A stretch of 64,000 nucleotides of DNA from Streptomyces antimicrobicus (lineage in GTDB: Bacteria; Actinomycetota; Actinomycetes; Streptomycetales; Streptomycetaceae). Position numbers and translations under genes: made by a program. Under the pieces are notes generated by a model. It saw only the letters and a program-made list of their open reading frames with translations. It did no database searches and had not been told where the DNA came from. Where the stretch lies: positions 38,866-102,865 of the forward strand of contig NZ_JAJAUY010000004.1 in assembly GCF_020532625.1 (NCBI RefSeq), given 5' to 3'. Shown here piece after piece: positions 49,865 to 59,652 of this stretch. Numbering within the stretch: the first letter of the stretch is position 1; every line of letters begins with the position of its first letter.

Positions 49865-51148
49865 CTACCGGACGTGACCGTCGCCGGTGACGATGTACTT
49901 GGTGGAGGTCAGCTCCGGCAGGCCCATCGGGCCGCGGGCGTGCAGCTTCTGGGTGGAGATGCCGATCTCGGCGCCGAACCCGAACTGACCACCGTCGGTG
50001 AAGCGGGTGGAGGCGTTCACGGCGACCGTGGTGGAGTCGACCAGCTGGGTGAAGCGGCGGGCGGCGGCCTGCGAGGTGGTGACGATGGCCTCGGTGTGGC
50101 CGGAGGTCCAGCGGCGGATGTGGGCGACGGCGTCGTCGAGGGAGTCCACGACGCCGGCGGCGATGTCGTACGAGAGGTACTCGGCGGCCCAGTCCTCGTC
50201 GGTGGCGGGTACGGCGGTGACCTTGCCGCCCTCGGCGGCCTTCAGGACCTGCTCGTCGCCGTGGACGGTCACGCCGGCCTCGGCGAGGGCGTCGAGGGCG
50301 CGCGGCAGGAAGGCGTCGGCGATGTCGCGGTGGACGAGGAGGGTCTCGGCGGCGTTGCAGACGGACGGCCGCTGGGCCTTGGAGTTGACGAGGATCTCGA
50401 CGGCCGTGTCGAGGTCGGCCTGGGCGTCGACGTAGACGTGGCAGTTGCCGGTGCCGGTCTCGATGACGGGGACGATGGACTCCTCGACGACCGTCTTGAT
50501 CAGGGAGGCGCCCCCGCGCGGGATCAGGACGTCGACCAGCCCGCGGGCGCGCATCAGCTCGCGGACGGAGTCGCGGGACTCGCCGGGGACCAGCTGGACG
50601 GCGTCGGCGGGCAGGCCGGCGCCGGCCACGGCGTCGCGGAGGACGGCGACGAGGGCGGTGTTGGAGGCGTAGGCGGAGGAGGAGCCGCGCAGCAGGACGG
50701 CGTTGCCGGACTTCAGGCAGAGGGCGGCGGCGTCGACGGTGACGTTGGGGCGGGCCTCGTAGATGATCCCGACGACGCCGAGCGGCACCCGGATCTGGCG
50801 GAGGTCGATGCCGTTGGGGAGGGTCGAGCCGCGGACGACCTCGCCGACCGGGTCGGGCAGGGCGACGACGTCGCGGACGTCGGAGGCGATGGCGCGGACG
50901 CGCTCGGGGGTGAGGGTCAGGCGGTCGATGACGGTCTCGCTGGTGCCGGCCGCCCGGGCCTTGGCGATGTCCTCGGCGTTCGCCGTGACGATCTCGGCGG
51001 TGCGGGCCTCCAGGGCGTCCGCGATCGCACGCAGGGCCGAGTCCTTCGCGGAGCGCGGGAGCGGGGCGAGGATGGCGGCGGCGGCGCGGGCGCGGGTCGC
51101 TGTCTCGAGGACCGGGGTGGGGGTGGCGGCGGCGTGCGACGAGGTCAT
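49865..51148 (-). CDS. proA: Glutamate-5-semialdehyde dehydrogenase
   Basis: Reduces glutamyl-5-phosphate to the semialdehyde in proline synthesis. The 427-residue protein has the aldehyde-dehydrogenase fold with the catalytic Cys in [14 protein letters not shown] and the NADPH region [17 protein letters not shown]. It begins [10 protein letters not shown] from an ATG. It is separated from proB by a small gene, all leftward, so proB and proA are probably one operon with that insert. Confidence 0.97.
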   Translation of the reverse strand: MTSSHAAATPTPVLETATRARAAAAILAPLPRSAKDSALRAIADALEARTAEIVTANAEDIAKARAAGTSETVIDRLTLTPERVRAIASDVRDVVALPDPVGEVVRGSTLPNGIDLRQIRVPLGVVGIIYEARPNVTVDAAALCLKSGNAVLLRGSSSAYASNTALVAVLRDAVAGAGLPADAVQLVPGESRDSVRELMRARGLVDVLIPRGGASLIKTVVEESIVPVIETGTGNCHVYVDAQADLDTAVEILVNSKAQRPSVCNAAETLLVHRDIADAFLPRALDALAEAGVTVHGDEQVLKAAEGGKVTAVPATDEDWAAEYLSYDIAAGVVDSLDDAVAHIRRWTSGHTEAIVTTSQAAARRFTQLVDSTTVAVNASTRFTDGGQFGFGAEIGISTQKLHARGPMGLPELTSTKYIVTGDGHVR

Positions 51149-51220
51149 GCCGCCAGGGTAGTGCGCCGGGCCCGGCCCCTGACCCCCGATTCCACCCCGC
51201 GAGACGGCCCCCGGGCGGTG

Positions 51221-51610
51221 TCAGTAGGGGTGGACGCCCACCGGGTGGGCCGGGGGCGGGCCGTAGCCTTCGGCCACGCGCTGGTGGTACGTGGCGCGGT
51301 CGATAACCTCCAGGCCCACGATCTCCCACGGCGGGAGCTTCGCCGTCGAGCGGTGTTCGCCCCACAGGCGGAGGGCGACCGCGGCGGCGTCGTGGAGGTC
51401 GCGGGCCTCCTCCCAGTAGCGGATCTCCGCGTGGTCGTCCGCGTACCGGCTGGTCAGCAGGAACGGATGGTCGTGGGCCAGCTGTTCCAGGGCCCGGCGG
51501 ACCTCACCCAGGGGCACCGGCTTGCCGGAGACGCTCAGGGTGATGTGCCACAGCCGGGAGTCGTCCTCGTCCGCGCCCCCGCCGGGGACGCTGGTCAGCG
51601 CTCGCCTCAC
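51221..51610 (-). CDS. Conserved actinobacterial protein between proB and proA
   Basis: A 129-residue protein beginning RRALTSVPGGGADEDDSRLW, with DSRLWHITLSVSGKPVPL, a helix LGEVRRALEQLAHDHPFLLT, and EIRYWEEARDLHDAAAVALR. The pattern is a small alpha-beta (ferredoxin-like) fold. I know it only as a conserved neighbour of proline genes. The start is GTG with a textbook AAGGAGG six bases upstream. It may be expressed with proB and proA. Confidence 0.75.
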   Translation of the reverse strand: MRRALTSVPGGGADEDDSRLWHITLSVSGKPVPLGEVRRALEQLAHDHPFLLTSRYADDHAEIRYWEEARDLHDAAAVALRLWGEHRSTAKLPPWEIVGLEVIDRATYHQRVAEGYGPPPAHPVGVHPY

Positions 51611-51694
51611 CAGCCGCCTCCTTCGCCCTGCGTCTTCGCCCGACTCCCACAGTTGACCAGTCCTTGGCCCGTTTCGCGGCGGTTTTACAGAACC

Positions 51695-52828
51695 TCAGCC
51701 CTGGAGCAGGACGAGATCGTCCCGGTGGACGACCTCCCGCTCGTACTCGGGTCCCAGTTCGCGCGCCAGTTCGCGCGTGGAGCGGCCGAGCAGCCGCGGC
51801 AGCTCCTTGGCGTCGAAGTTGACCAGGCCCCGGGCGACGGCCCGGCCGTCGGCGTCGCGCAGTTCCACCGGGTCGCCGGCGGTGAAGTCGCCCTCCACCG
51901 CGGCGATCCCGGCCGGCAGCAGCGAGCTGCCGCGTTCGGTCACGGCGCGTACCGCGCCCTCGTCGAGGACCAGGTGGCCCTGCGGGGTGGAGGCGTGCTG
52001 GAGCCAGAGCAGCCGGTCGGCGGACCGCTTGCCGGTGGCGTGGAAGAAGGTGCCCGTCTCCCGGCCCGACAGGGCGTCCGCGGCCTGGCTGGCGGAGGTG
52101 AGGACGACCGGGACCCCGGCGGCGGCGGCGATCCGCGCGGCCTCGACCTTGGTGACCATGCCGCCGGTGCCCACTCCCGCCTTGCCGGCGCTGCCGATGG
52201 AGACGTGGGCGATGTCGGCGGGGCCGCGGACCTCCTCGATCCGGGTGGTGCCGGGCAGCGACGGGTCGCCGTCGTACAGGCCGTCCACGTCCGAGAGCAG
52301 GACCAGGAGGTCGGCGCGGACCAGGTGGGCGACCAGCGCGGCGAGGCGGTCGTTGTCGCCGAAGCGGATCTCGTCGGTGGCGACGGTGTCGTTCTCGTTG
52401 ACGACCGGCAGGGCGCCCATGGCCAGCAGCTGGTCCAGGGTGCGGTACGCGTTGCGGTAGTGGGCCCGGCGGCTGGTGTCGTCCGTGGTCAGCAGGACCT
52501 GGCCGACGCGGACGCCGTAGCGGGCGAAGGAGGCGGTGTAGCGGGCGACCAGCAGGCCCTGGCCGACGCTGGCGGCGGCCTGCTGCCGGGCCAGGTCCTT
52601 GGGGCGGCGGCGCAGGCCCAGCGGGGCGAGGCCGGCGGCGATGGCGCCGGAGGAGACCAGGACGATCTCCTTCTCGCCGCCGCTGCGCGCCTTGGCCAGG
52701 ACGTCCACCAGGGCGTCCACCCGGTCGGCGTCCAGCCCGCCGGCCGCGGTGGTGAGGGAGGAGGAGCCGACCTTGACCACGATCCTGCGGGCGTCCACGA
52801 CCGCCTGCCTTGCCCCTGACACGTCCAT
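51695..52828 (-). CDS. proB: Glutamate 5-kinase
   Basis: The first enzyme of proline synthesis, phosphorylating glutamate; feedback-inhibited by proline in the family. The 377-residue protein has the amino-acid-kinase core (RIVVKVGSSSL, VLVSSGAIAAGL, VVNENDTVATDEIRFGDNDR, GTGGMVTKVEAARIAA) and a C-terminal PUA domain (GDPVELRDADGRAVARGLVN). A GTG two codons inside (52822) has GGGG at better spacing and could be the real start. It is followed 84 bases on by the small inserted gene and proA. Confidence 0.96.
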   Translation of the reverse strand: MDVSGARQAVVDARRIVVKVGSSSLTTAAGGLDADRVDALVDVLAKARSGGEKEIVLVSSGAIAAGLAPLGLRRRPKDLARQQAAASVGQGLLVARYTASFARYGVRVGQVLLTTDDTSRRAHYRNAYRTLDQLLAMGALPVVNENDTVATDEIRFGDNDRLAALVAHLVRADLLVLLSDVDGLYDGDPSLPGTTRIEEVRGPADIAHVSIGSAGKAGVGTGGMVTKVEAARIAAAAGVPVVLTSASQAADALSGRETGTFFHATGKRSADRLLWLQHASTPQGHLVLDEGAVRAVTERGSSLLPAGIAAVEGDFTAGDPVELRDADGRAVARGLVNFDAKELPRLLGRSTRELARELGPEYEREVVHRDDLVLLQG

Positions 52829-52907
52829 CCCCTTGCCCTCGTCATGCCGTCTCGCGACTTGCCTGACGTCAATCTACGGGGTCCCGGGCGTCGGCCGCCC
52901 GGCGGTG

Positions 52908-53360
52908 TCAGACCGTGGACGGGGGGCGCCCGGCCGCGGCCTGCGGTTCCGGCTCCACCGCCGGCTCGCCGCCGGCCGCCGCCCCCCGCGAGCCGGGGAC
53001 CAGGATCTTGCGCGAGAGCAGGAAGGTGAAGGGGATCGCCACCACGGCGGCGACCAGCGGCGCGATCCGGGTGTCCATGCCGGCCCAGGTCACCAGGGCG
53101 TACAGGCCGACCGACTGGATCAGGTAGTTCGTCACGTTGGTGAGCGGGAAGAGCAGGAACTTCTTCCAGGTCGGGCGGGTCCGGTAGGTGAAGTAGGTGT
53201 TCATGAAGAACGAGCCGACCATCGCCAGCACGAAGGCCAGCGAGTACGCGGCGAAGTACGGCATCCAGGGGTGCAGCAGCAGGTAGATGCCGAAGAAGGT
53301 GCCGGTGTTGACCCCGCCCACGAGGGCGAACCGCACCACTTGTCCGAGCTGGTCCTTCAT
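52908..53360 (-). CDS. GtrA family membrane protein
   Basis: A 150-residue protein with four membrane spans (FALVGGVNTGTFFGIYLLL, YSLAFVLAMVGSFFMN, LIQSVGLYALVTWAGM, IAPLVAAVVAIPFTFLLSRK). GtrA proteins are thought to flip undecaprenyl-phosphate-linked sugars across the membrane. Its ATG overlaps the stop of the DPM1-like glycosyltransferase gene (ATGA), so the pair makes and flips a lipid-linked sugar. The C-terminal tail is Pro/Glu/Ala rich. Confidence 0.92.
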   Translation of the reverse strand: MKDQLGQVVRFALVGGVNTGTFFGIYLLLHPWMPYFAAYSLAFVLAMVGSFFMNTYFTYRTRPTWKKFLLFPLTNVTNYLIQSVGLYALVTWAGMDTRIAPLVAAVVAIPFTFLLSRKILVPGSRGAAAGGEPAVEPEPQAAAGRPPSTV

Positions 53361-54358
53361 CGGGCGCCGCGCTCCGACGGGGCCGCCGAGCGCTCGGTGA
53401 CCACGTACGCGGGGTCCCGCGGCAGCGGCCGGTCCGCGCCGTGGGACTCCTTGACCAGGAAGTGCGGGCGGCGCTTGGTCTCGTAGTAGATGCGGCCGAT
53501 GTACTCGCCGATCAGTCCCAGCATGACCATCTGGACGCCGCCGAGGCCGACGATGATCGCCACGAGGGTGACGTAGCCGGGGGCGTCGACGCCGTTGGTG
53601 ATCGCGTTGACGGTGATCCACACGGCGTACAGCGCGGTCAGGGCCACCAGCGAGGCGCCGATCCAGATGCCGACGCGCAGCGGCCGGTTGTTGAAGGAGA
53701 TCAGGCCGTCCATGGCGTAGTTCAGCAGGCTGCCGAACTTCCACTTGGTCTCGCCGGCCTCGCGCTGGGCGTTGCGGTAGTCGAAGTGGACGGTGTCGAA
53801 GCCGATCCAGGAGAACAGGCCCTTGGAGAAGCGGTTGTACTCGGGCAGCGACAGCAGGGCGTCCACGGCCGGGCGGGAGAGCATCCGGAAGTCGCCGACG
53901 CCGTCGGTGAGCTCGACGTCGACCCAGCGGTTGACGCCGCGGTAGTACAGGCGGCTGAGCGCGCTGCGGACCTTCTTGTCGCCCTCGCGGGTGCGGCGGG
54001 CGATGATCTGGTCGTGGCCCTGCCGGTAGTAGTCGAGCATGGTCGCGATGAGCTCCGGCGGGTGCTGGAGGTCCGCGTCCATGATCACGACGGCGTCGCC
54101 GGTGGTCTCGCGCAGGCCGGCGAGCATGCCGGCCTCCTTGCCGAAGTTCCGGCTGAACGACACGTACCGGGTCCGTTCGCCGTGCTCCGCGGCGATCGCG
54201 CGGAGCTTGCCGAGAGTTCCGTCACGGCTGCCGTCGTCGACGTAGCAGACCTCGTACTCGACGGGGAGGGAGTCCAGTACCTTGCGGATCTCGGTGTCGA
54301 ACGCGTCGATGACTGCTTCTTCGTTGTAGCAGGGGACTACTACGGACAGCTTCGTCAT
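53357..54358 (-). CDS. Polyprenyl-phosphate glycosyltransferase (GT2, DPM1/GtrB-like)
   Basis: A 333-residue GT2 enzyme that would load a sugar onto undecaprenyl phosphate on the cytoplasmic face. The catalytic domain has SVVVPCYNEEAVI, CYVDDGSRDGT and the DxD-type VIMDADLQHPPE. Two C-terminal spans follow (LRVGIWIGASLVALTALYAV, YVTLVAIIVGLGGVQMVMLG). The ATG at 54358 has AGGAAG five bases upstream. It is translationally coupled to the GtrA gene and divergent from the TagF-fusion gene by 188 bases. Confidence 0.93.
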   Translation of the reverse strand: MTKLSVVVPCYNEEAVIDAFDTEIRKVLDSLPVEYEVCYVDDGSRDGTLGKLRAIAAEHGERTRYVSFSRNFGKEAGMLAGLRETTGDAVVIMDADLQHPPELIATMLDYYRQGHDQIIARRTREGDKKVRSALSRLYYRGVNRWVDVELTDGVGDFRMLSRPAVDALLSLPEYNRFSKGLFSWIGFDTVHFDYRNAQREAGETKWKFGSLLNYAMDGLISFNNRPLRVGIWIGASLVALTALYAVWITVNAITNGVDAPGYVTLVAIIVGLGGVQMVMLGLIGEYIGRIYYETKRRPHFLVKESHGADRPLPRDPAYVVTERSAAPSERGAR

Positions 54359-54546
54359 GAACACTTCCTGCGGGGGGTCCGAACGGGTGATTGTCAGCGA
54401 CCGGACCCGACACTCACCTCTTCCTTAGAAGTATGCACGGCGGATGTCGGCCTGCCGGAGTCCAGCGACGCACACGGTAGCTTTGACGGGTTGTGGGGGG
54501 TCGCCCCGGGCGGAGTCCGGGAGAGGAATGGAACGAAGGGATCGAG

Positions 54547-57426
54547 GTGCACGTGCCTGACGTCTCCGTGGTCGTCATCGTCTACAACGACGCAGAGCGT
54601 CTGCCGACAGCGGTGCGGTCCGTGTTGGACCAGACCCTGGCCGGTGTCGAAGTCGTGATCGTCGACGACTGCAGCAAGGATCGTTCCTTCGCCGTCGCCC
54701 AGGAACTGGAGGCCGCCCACCCGGGCCGGGTGCGCGCCTTCCGGCTGCCCGAGAACAGCGGCGGCTGCGGAGCACCGCGCAACCACGGGATCCAGCAGGC
54801 CACCGGCACGTACGTGATGTTCCTGGACAGCGACGACGTCCTCGACAAGAACGCCTGCCGGAACATGCTGCAGGCCGCCGAGACCACCGGCGCCGACCTC
54901 GTCTCCGGCATGTGCGTGCGGGTGTTCGTCGACAACCGCTTCGGCAAGACCTCCGAGTGGTACCCGTGGATCTACTCCCGCACCCGCACCCTGGAGTCGA
55001 TCAGCGAGTACCCGGACCTGCTGGTCTACGACACCCTCTCCACGAACAAGTGCTACCGGCGTTCGTTCCTGCTGGACAACGACCTGAGGTTCCCGGTCGG
55101 CATCCACTACGAGGACCTGCTGTTCTCGGCGCAGGCCTACGTCGCCGCCCGCCGCATCACGCTGATCCCCAACCGCGTCTACCACTGGAACGTGGTGGAG
55201 AAGGCCGCCGCGAAGTCCATCAGCAACCGGCGCCACGAGATCGCGAACTTCGTCCACCGGATGGAGATCCACCGCCGCGTCGACGAGCTGCTCGCGGCCA
55301 AGGGCCACACCGCGATCAAGTCCGCCAAGGACGCCAAGTTCCTCAAGCACGACCTCGTGCTGCACCTGCGCGACCTGCCGCTGCTGGACGACGACTACCG
55401 CACCGAGTTCGCCCGGCTGGCCAACGGCTACCTCGCGGGCATCGACCCGGCCGCGTACGAGAACGTCACCTACCTCCAGGCGATCTGCGCCTACCTGCTG
55501 GGCAAGGAGGACTGGGACAACCTGCTCCCGGCCGCCGACGCCATGACCAACAAGGGCCGGCTGACCTCCCCGCTCGCCGAGCGCGACGGCCGTGTCTACT
55601 GGTGCGCCCGGCACATCGACGACCCGGCGGACACCGAGGCCCGGCGGATACTGGACGTCACCGACCAGGGCTTCCACACCACGCCGCTGACCTCCTTGCA
55701 CCTGGGCAACCGGCTGACCGCCTACGAGGACGACGGCCGCGGCACAGTCACGCTGACCGGCGCCATGGTGAACCCCCTGGGCCGCATCACGGCCGGCACC
55801 GAGCTCAGCGCCGAGCTGGAGTTCCGGGCCCGCCGGCAGGTCGGCGTCCGCTCGTTCACTTTCCCGGTGACAACCGTGCGCCACGCCGGCGACACGATCG
55901 AGTGGTCCGGCACCGCCGACATCGGCCGCACCGTGCGTCCGCTCGGCATCATCGACGCCGTCTGGGACGTCCGGCTGAAGCTGACGGCCGGCGAGGACCG
56001 GATCACCACCCGGGTGTCGGTCGGCGGGGTGCACCTGGACCGGGCGGCGGCGCTGCGCGTGCGCCCGCGCCTGACCCGGCTGGTCTCCGACCGCTTCGAG
56101 CCGGAGATCACCAAGAAGGGCAACCTCTCCTACGTCCTGGTCGCCCAGGGCCCGGCCGCCGTCCGCACCTCGAACCTGATCAACAGCGCCATACACGGCA
56201 AGGCCGCGGGGCTGGTCAAGCGCGGACTGCGCAAGGCCCTGCACGCCCGGCGCAACCTCGGCTCGGGCGAGCAGAAGGTCAAGGTCTACCACGAGGTGTT
56301 CTCGAAGCTGCCGGTCAAGAAGGGCACGGTCGTCTTCGAGAGCCACATGGGCAAGCAGTACAGCGACAGCCCCCGGGCCGTCTACGAGGAGATGGTCCGC
56401 CAGGGCGTCGCCTTCGAGGCCGTCTGGTCCTACGCCGGCGCCCGCCCCACCGGCTTCCCCAAGGAGGCCACCCTGGTCAAGCGCTGGAGCTGGCCGTACC
56501 TGCGGGCGCTGGCCCAGGCCGAGTTCTGGATCGACAACCAGGGGTTCCCGCTGGCCCTGGCCAAGCGGCCCGGGACGACGTACATCCAGACCTGGCACGG
56601 CTCGGCGCTCAAGCGCATGGGCTTCCACGAGCCGCGCACCAAGGCGCAGGGCCGCGCCGGGCAGGCCAAGTTCCAGGCGGCCATCGACCGCTTCGACCAC
56701 TTCCTGATCCGTTCCGAGCACGACGCGCGCACCCTGGCCAAGGGCTTCCGGCTGCGGGACGAGGTGCTGCTGCGCACCGGCTACCCGCGCAACGACGCCC
56801 TGGTCGCGGCGCACCGCGCCGAGGTCGACAGCGGTGAGCGGGTGCGCGGGCCGCTGGCCGCGGAGCTGGGCATCGACCCCGACAAGAAGGTGCTGCTGTA
56901 CGCGCCGACGTTCCGGGCGAACGCCGACGGCCAGGTCGAGGGCTTCACCTTCCCCTTCGACGTGGAGGAGTTCGCCGAGCGGCTCGGCGACCGGTTCGTG
57001 CTGCTGGTGCGCACGCACTACCTCAACAGCGTCTCGTTGCCGCCGTCGGTGGCCGGCCGGGTGATCGACGTCTCGCGCCACCACGACATCACCCCGCTGC
57101 TGGCCCTGGCCGACGGGCTGATCACGGACTACTCCTCGGTGATGTTCGACTACTCGGTCCTGGACCGGCCGATGCTGTTCTTCGCGTACGACTACGACAC
57201 GTACGCCAACGACATCCGCGGCACGTACTTCGACCTGAAGGAGAAGGCGCCGGGCCCGGTCGTCGCCACGGCCGACGAGTTGTTCCAGGCCGTCTCCGCC
57301 TTCGAGGAGGCGGACGCCAAGTACGCCGAGGCGCGCCAGCGCTTCCTCGCCGAGTTCGGCGAGTACGACCGCGGGGACGCCGCCCGCCAGATCGTCGAGA
57401 AGTTCTTCACCGGGAGCGGCAAGTGA
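54547..57426 (+). CDS. GT2-TagF fusion: glycosyltransferase plus CDP-glycerol glycerophosphotransferase
   Basis: A 959-residue protein. Residues 4-110 are a GT2 domain (VVVIVYNDAERLPTAVRSVL, YVMFLDSDDVLDKNA, DSDD at 94-97). A helical and beta-rich middle part follows. Residues from about 590 form a CDP-glycerol glycerophosphotransferase domain (IQTWHGSALKRMG, LLYAPTFRANADG, LITDYSSVMFDYSVLDRP), as in TagF/TarL teichoic acid polymerases. It should extend a glycerol- or polyol-phosphate cell-wall polymer. GTG at 54547 has GAAGGGA five bases upstream. The stop overlaps the next start as GTGA. Confidence 0.92.
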   Translation: MHVPDVSVVVIVYNDAERLPTAVRSVLDQTLAGVEVVIVDDCSKDRSFAVAQELEAAHPGRVRAFRLPENSGGCGAPRNHGIQQATGTYVMFLDSDDVLDKNACRNMLQAAETTGADLVSGMCVRVFVDNRFGKTSEWYPWIYSRTRTLESISEYPDLLVYDTLSTNKCYRRSFLLDNDLRFPVGIHYEDLLFSAQAYVAARRITLIPNRVYHWNVVEKAAAKSISNRRHEIANFVHRMEIHRRVDELLAAKGHTAIKSAKDAKFLKHDLVLHLRDLPLLDDDYRTEFARLANGYLAGIDPAAYENVTYLQAICAYLLGKEDWDNLLPAADAMTNKGRLTSPLAERDGRVYWCARHIDDPADTEARRILDVTDQGFHTTPLTSLHLGNRLTAYEDDGRGTVTLTGAMVNPLGRITAGTELSAELEFRARRQVGVRSFTFPVTTVRHAGDTIEWSGTADIGRTVRPLGIIDAVWDVRLKLTAGEDRITTRVSVGGVHLDRAAALRVRPRLTRLVSDRFEPEITKKGNLSYVLVAQGPAAVRTSNLINSAIHGKAAGLVKRGLRKALHARRNLGSGEQKVKVYHEVFSKLPVKKGTVVFESHMGKQYSDSPRAVYEEMVRQGVAFEAVWSYAGARPTGFPKEATLVKRWSWPYLRALAQAEFWIDNQGFPLALAKRPGTTYIQTWHGSALKRMGFHEPRTKAQGRAGQAKFQAAIDRFDHFLIRSEHDARTLAKGFRLRDEVLLRTGYPRNDALVAAHRAEVDSGERVRGPLAAELGIDPDKKVLLYAPTFRANADGQVEGFTFPFDVEEFAERLGDRFVLLVRTHYLNSVSLPPSVAGRVIDVSRHHDITPLLALADGLITDYSSVMFDYSVLDRPMLFFAYDYDTYANDIRGTYFDLKEKAPGPVVATADELFQAVSAFEEADAKYAEARQRFLAEFGEYDRGDAARQIVEKFFTGSGK

Positions 57427-58577
57427 GCATCGGCCGTGACATCTTCATCGTCTCCAACAGCGTCGACGAGCTGGGCGGGGTGACCACCTGGTCGCACCAG
57501 ATGGCCCGGCTGTTCACCGACCGCGGGCACCGGGTGCACATCGTCGGCATCGCGCCCGTCGCCGAGGAGATCCGGCAGCAGCTCCCGGCGGACCTGCCCT
57601 ACGCCACGACGACGCTGTACGACGCCCACCCGCCCAAGGCCCGCCGGCTCAGCGGCGTCAAGGGCCGGCTGAACGCGCCCGAGCGGCGCCGGCAGGCGGC
57701 GCGGCGGGCCGGGATGCGGGCGCAGGCGGAGAAGCTGAGCGCGCTGTTCCGCCAGGCCCGGCCGGGCGCGGTGGTGATCGTCACCCAGGTGTGGGCGATG
57801 GAGTGGGTGGCGCTGGCCGACACCAAGGGGCTCAGTGTCATCGGCATGAGCCACGAGTCGTACGAGGCCAGCCAGAAGTCCACCCGCGGGGCCCGGGTCC
57901 GCCGCTACTACCCGGAGGTGGACCGGCTGCTGGTCCTCACGCCCGAGGACGCGGACCTGTGGATCCGCGCGGGCATGGAGAACGTCGCCAGCATGCCCAA
58001 CCCGCTGCCGTTCATGCCGGACTCCCCCGCCCCCCGCGAGGCGAAGGTCGTGGCGTCGGTGGGCCGGCTCGCGTTCGAGAAGGGCGTCGACCTGCTGCTC
58101 GACGCCTGGGCCGACGCCGCCCCGCACCACCCCGACTGGACCTTGCGGATCTACGGCGCGGGCGTGGAGGAGGCGGCGCTGCGGGCGCACTGCACGGAGC
58201 TGGGCCTGGACGACTCCGTGGAGTGGATGGGCAGCACGAACGACGTGCTCGGTGCGCTGCGCGGCGCGTCGGTGTTCGCGCAGGCCTCTCGGGCGGAGGG
58301 CTTCCCGATCACGCTGCTGGAGGCGATGGCGGCCGGGGTGGCGCCGGTGGCGTTCGACTGCGCGCCGGGTGTCCGGGAGATCGTCACCGACGGCGAGGAC
58401 GGCCTGCTGGCCCGGCTGGGCAACACCATGGAACTGGCCGGGCACCTGCACACGCTGATGTCGGACAAGGCGCTGCGCGACCGGCTCGGCGACGCGGCGT
58501 TCCGCAGCGTGCGGCGGTACTCGGCCGACTCGGTCACCGACCGGTGGGAAGAGCTGTTCGCGTTCCTGGAGCGCTGA
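57423..58577 (+). CDS. Glycosyltransferase family 4
   Basis: A 384-residue cytoplasmic GT-B retaining glycosyltransferase. N-terminal domain: SVDELGGVTTWSHQMARLF, then the acceptor side GMSHESYEASQKS. C-terminal domain: ASVGRLAFEKGVDLLLDAW and the EX7E-type RAEGFPITLLEAMAAGVAP. Translationally coupled by a four-base overlap to the GT2-TagF gene, so it probably adds sugars to the same polymer. The start is GTG. Confidence 0.92.
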   Translation: MSIGRDIFIVSNSVDELGGVTTWSHQMARLFTDRGHRVHIVGIAPVAEEIRQQLPADLPYATTTLYDAHPPKARRLSGVKGRLNAPERRRQAARRAGMRAQAEKLSALFRQARPGAVVIVTQVWAMEWVALADTKGLSVIGMSHESYEASQKSTRGARVRRYYPEVDRLLVLTPEDADLWIRAGMENVASMPNPLPFMPDSPAPREAKVVASVGRLAFEKGVDLLLDAWADAAPHHPDWTLRIYGAGVEEAALRAHCTELGLDDSVEWMGSTNDVLGALRGASVFAQASRAEGFPITLLEAMAAGVAPVAFDCAPGVREIVTDGEDGLLARLGNTMELAGHLHTLMSDKALRDRLGDAAFRSVRRYSADSVTDRWEELFAFLER

Positions 58578-58584
58578 CGGCGAC

Positions 58585-58616
58585 CGCCGTCCCCGGCCCG
58601 CGGGCCGGGGACGGCG
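58585..58616. terminator. 32-bp perfect palindrome between convergent genes
   Basis: CGCCGTCCCCGGCCCG and its exact reverse complement meet without a spacer at 58600/58601, between the stops of the GT4 gene and galE. As RNA either strand folds into a very strong hairpin, so it should be a two-way terminator. Confidence 0.8.
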
Positions 58617-58631
58617 CGTCCCGTGGAACGC

Positions 58632-59630
58632 TCAGCGTTCGTGGTGCTGGGCCGGGACGCGGTTGGCCTGCCAGCCCTGCCAGGCCGAGGTGATCATGTC
58701 GCGGACGTCGTGGCGGGCCTTCCAGCCCAGTTCCGCGGCGATCCGGTCGGCCGAGGCGACGACCTTCGCCGGGTCTCCGGGGCGGCGCGGGGTGACCACC
58801 GGCTCGTACGCGTGGCCGGTGAGCTCGTTCATCAGGCGGGTCATCTCGCGCACGGAGACCCCCTCGCCGCGGCCGATGTTGACCGTCAGGTCCTTGTAGT
58901 CGCCGGCCGCCGCCCACTCGGCCAGCTTCCGCGCGGCCACCAGATGGGCGTCGGCGAGGTCCTCGACGTGGATGTAGTCGCGGATGCAGGTGCCGTCCGG
59001 GGTCGGGTAGTCGTCGCCGAAGATGCGGGCGCCCTCGCCCCGGTCGTAGCGCTCGAAGACCATCGGGACCAGGTTGAAGACACCGGTGTCGGCGAGTTCC
59101 GGCGAGGCCGCGCCGGCCACGTTGAAGTAGCGCAGGCACGCGGTGGCGATGCCGTGGGCCCGGCCGGCCGCGCGAACCAGCCACTCGCCGGCCAGCTTGG
59201 TCTCGCCGTAGGGGCTCAGCGGCAGGCAGGGGGTGTCCTCGGTGACGGTGTCCACGTCCGGCATGCCGTACACGGAGGCCGAGGAGGAGAACAGGAAGCT
59301 GCGGACACCGGCGGCGGCCACCGCCTCCAGCAGGACCGTCAGGCCCTGCACGTTCTCGTGGTAGTAGTACGTCGGCTTCTCCACCGACTCCCCCACCTGC
59401 TTCTTGCCGGCCAGGTGCACGACACCGGTGATCCGGTGCTCCCGGACGGTCTCGTCGAGGACCAGCCGGTCCAGGACGGAGCCGATCACCAGCGGGACGC
59501 CCTCGGGCACACGGTCCTCGTTGCCGGTGGACAGGTCGTCGAGGACGACGACCCGCTCGCCCGCGGCGAGCATCGCGCGGACGACGTGCGAGCCGATGTA
59601 ACCGGCGCCACCGGTGATCAGAAACGTCAT
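58632..59630 (-). CDS. galE: UDP-glucose 4-epimerase
   Basis: Interconverts UDP-glucose and UDP-galactose. The 332-residue SDR protein has the NAD loop TGGAGYIGSH, the catalytic Ser region LFSSSASVYGMP and the YxxxK site in LSPYGETKLAG. The C-terminal substrate region (GTCIRDYIHVEDLADAH) is typical of GalE. It is placed after a GT2 gene on the same strand, so it likely supplies the sugar for the wall polymer locus. Specificity for N-acetyl sugars cannot be excluded. Confidence 0.93.
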   Translation of the reverse strand: MTFLITGGAGYIGSHVVRAMLAAGERVVVLDDLSTGNEDRVPEGVPLVIGSVLDRLVLDETVREHRITGVVHLAGKKQVGESVEKPTYYYHENVQGLTVLLEAVAAAGVRSFLFSSSASVYGMPDVDTVTEDTPCLPLSPYGETKLAGEWLVRAAGRAHGIATACLRYFNVAGAASPELADTGVFNLVPMVFERYDRGEGARIFGDDYPTPDGTCIRDYIHVEDLADAHLVAARKLAEWAAAGDYKDLTVNIGRGEGVSVREMTRLMNELTGHAYEPVVTPRRPGDPAKVVASADRIAAELGWKARHDVRDMITSAWQGWQANRVPAQHHER

Positions 59631-59652
59631 GCGTATCTCCCTGTGCTTGTGG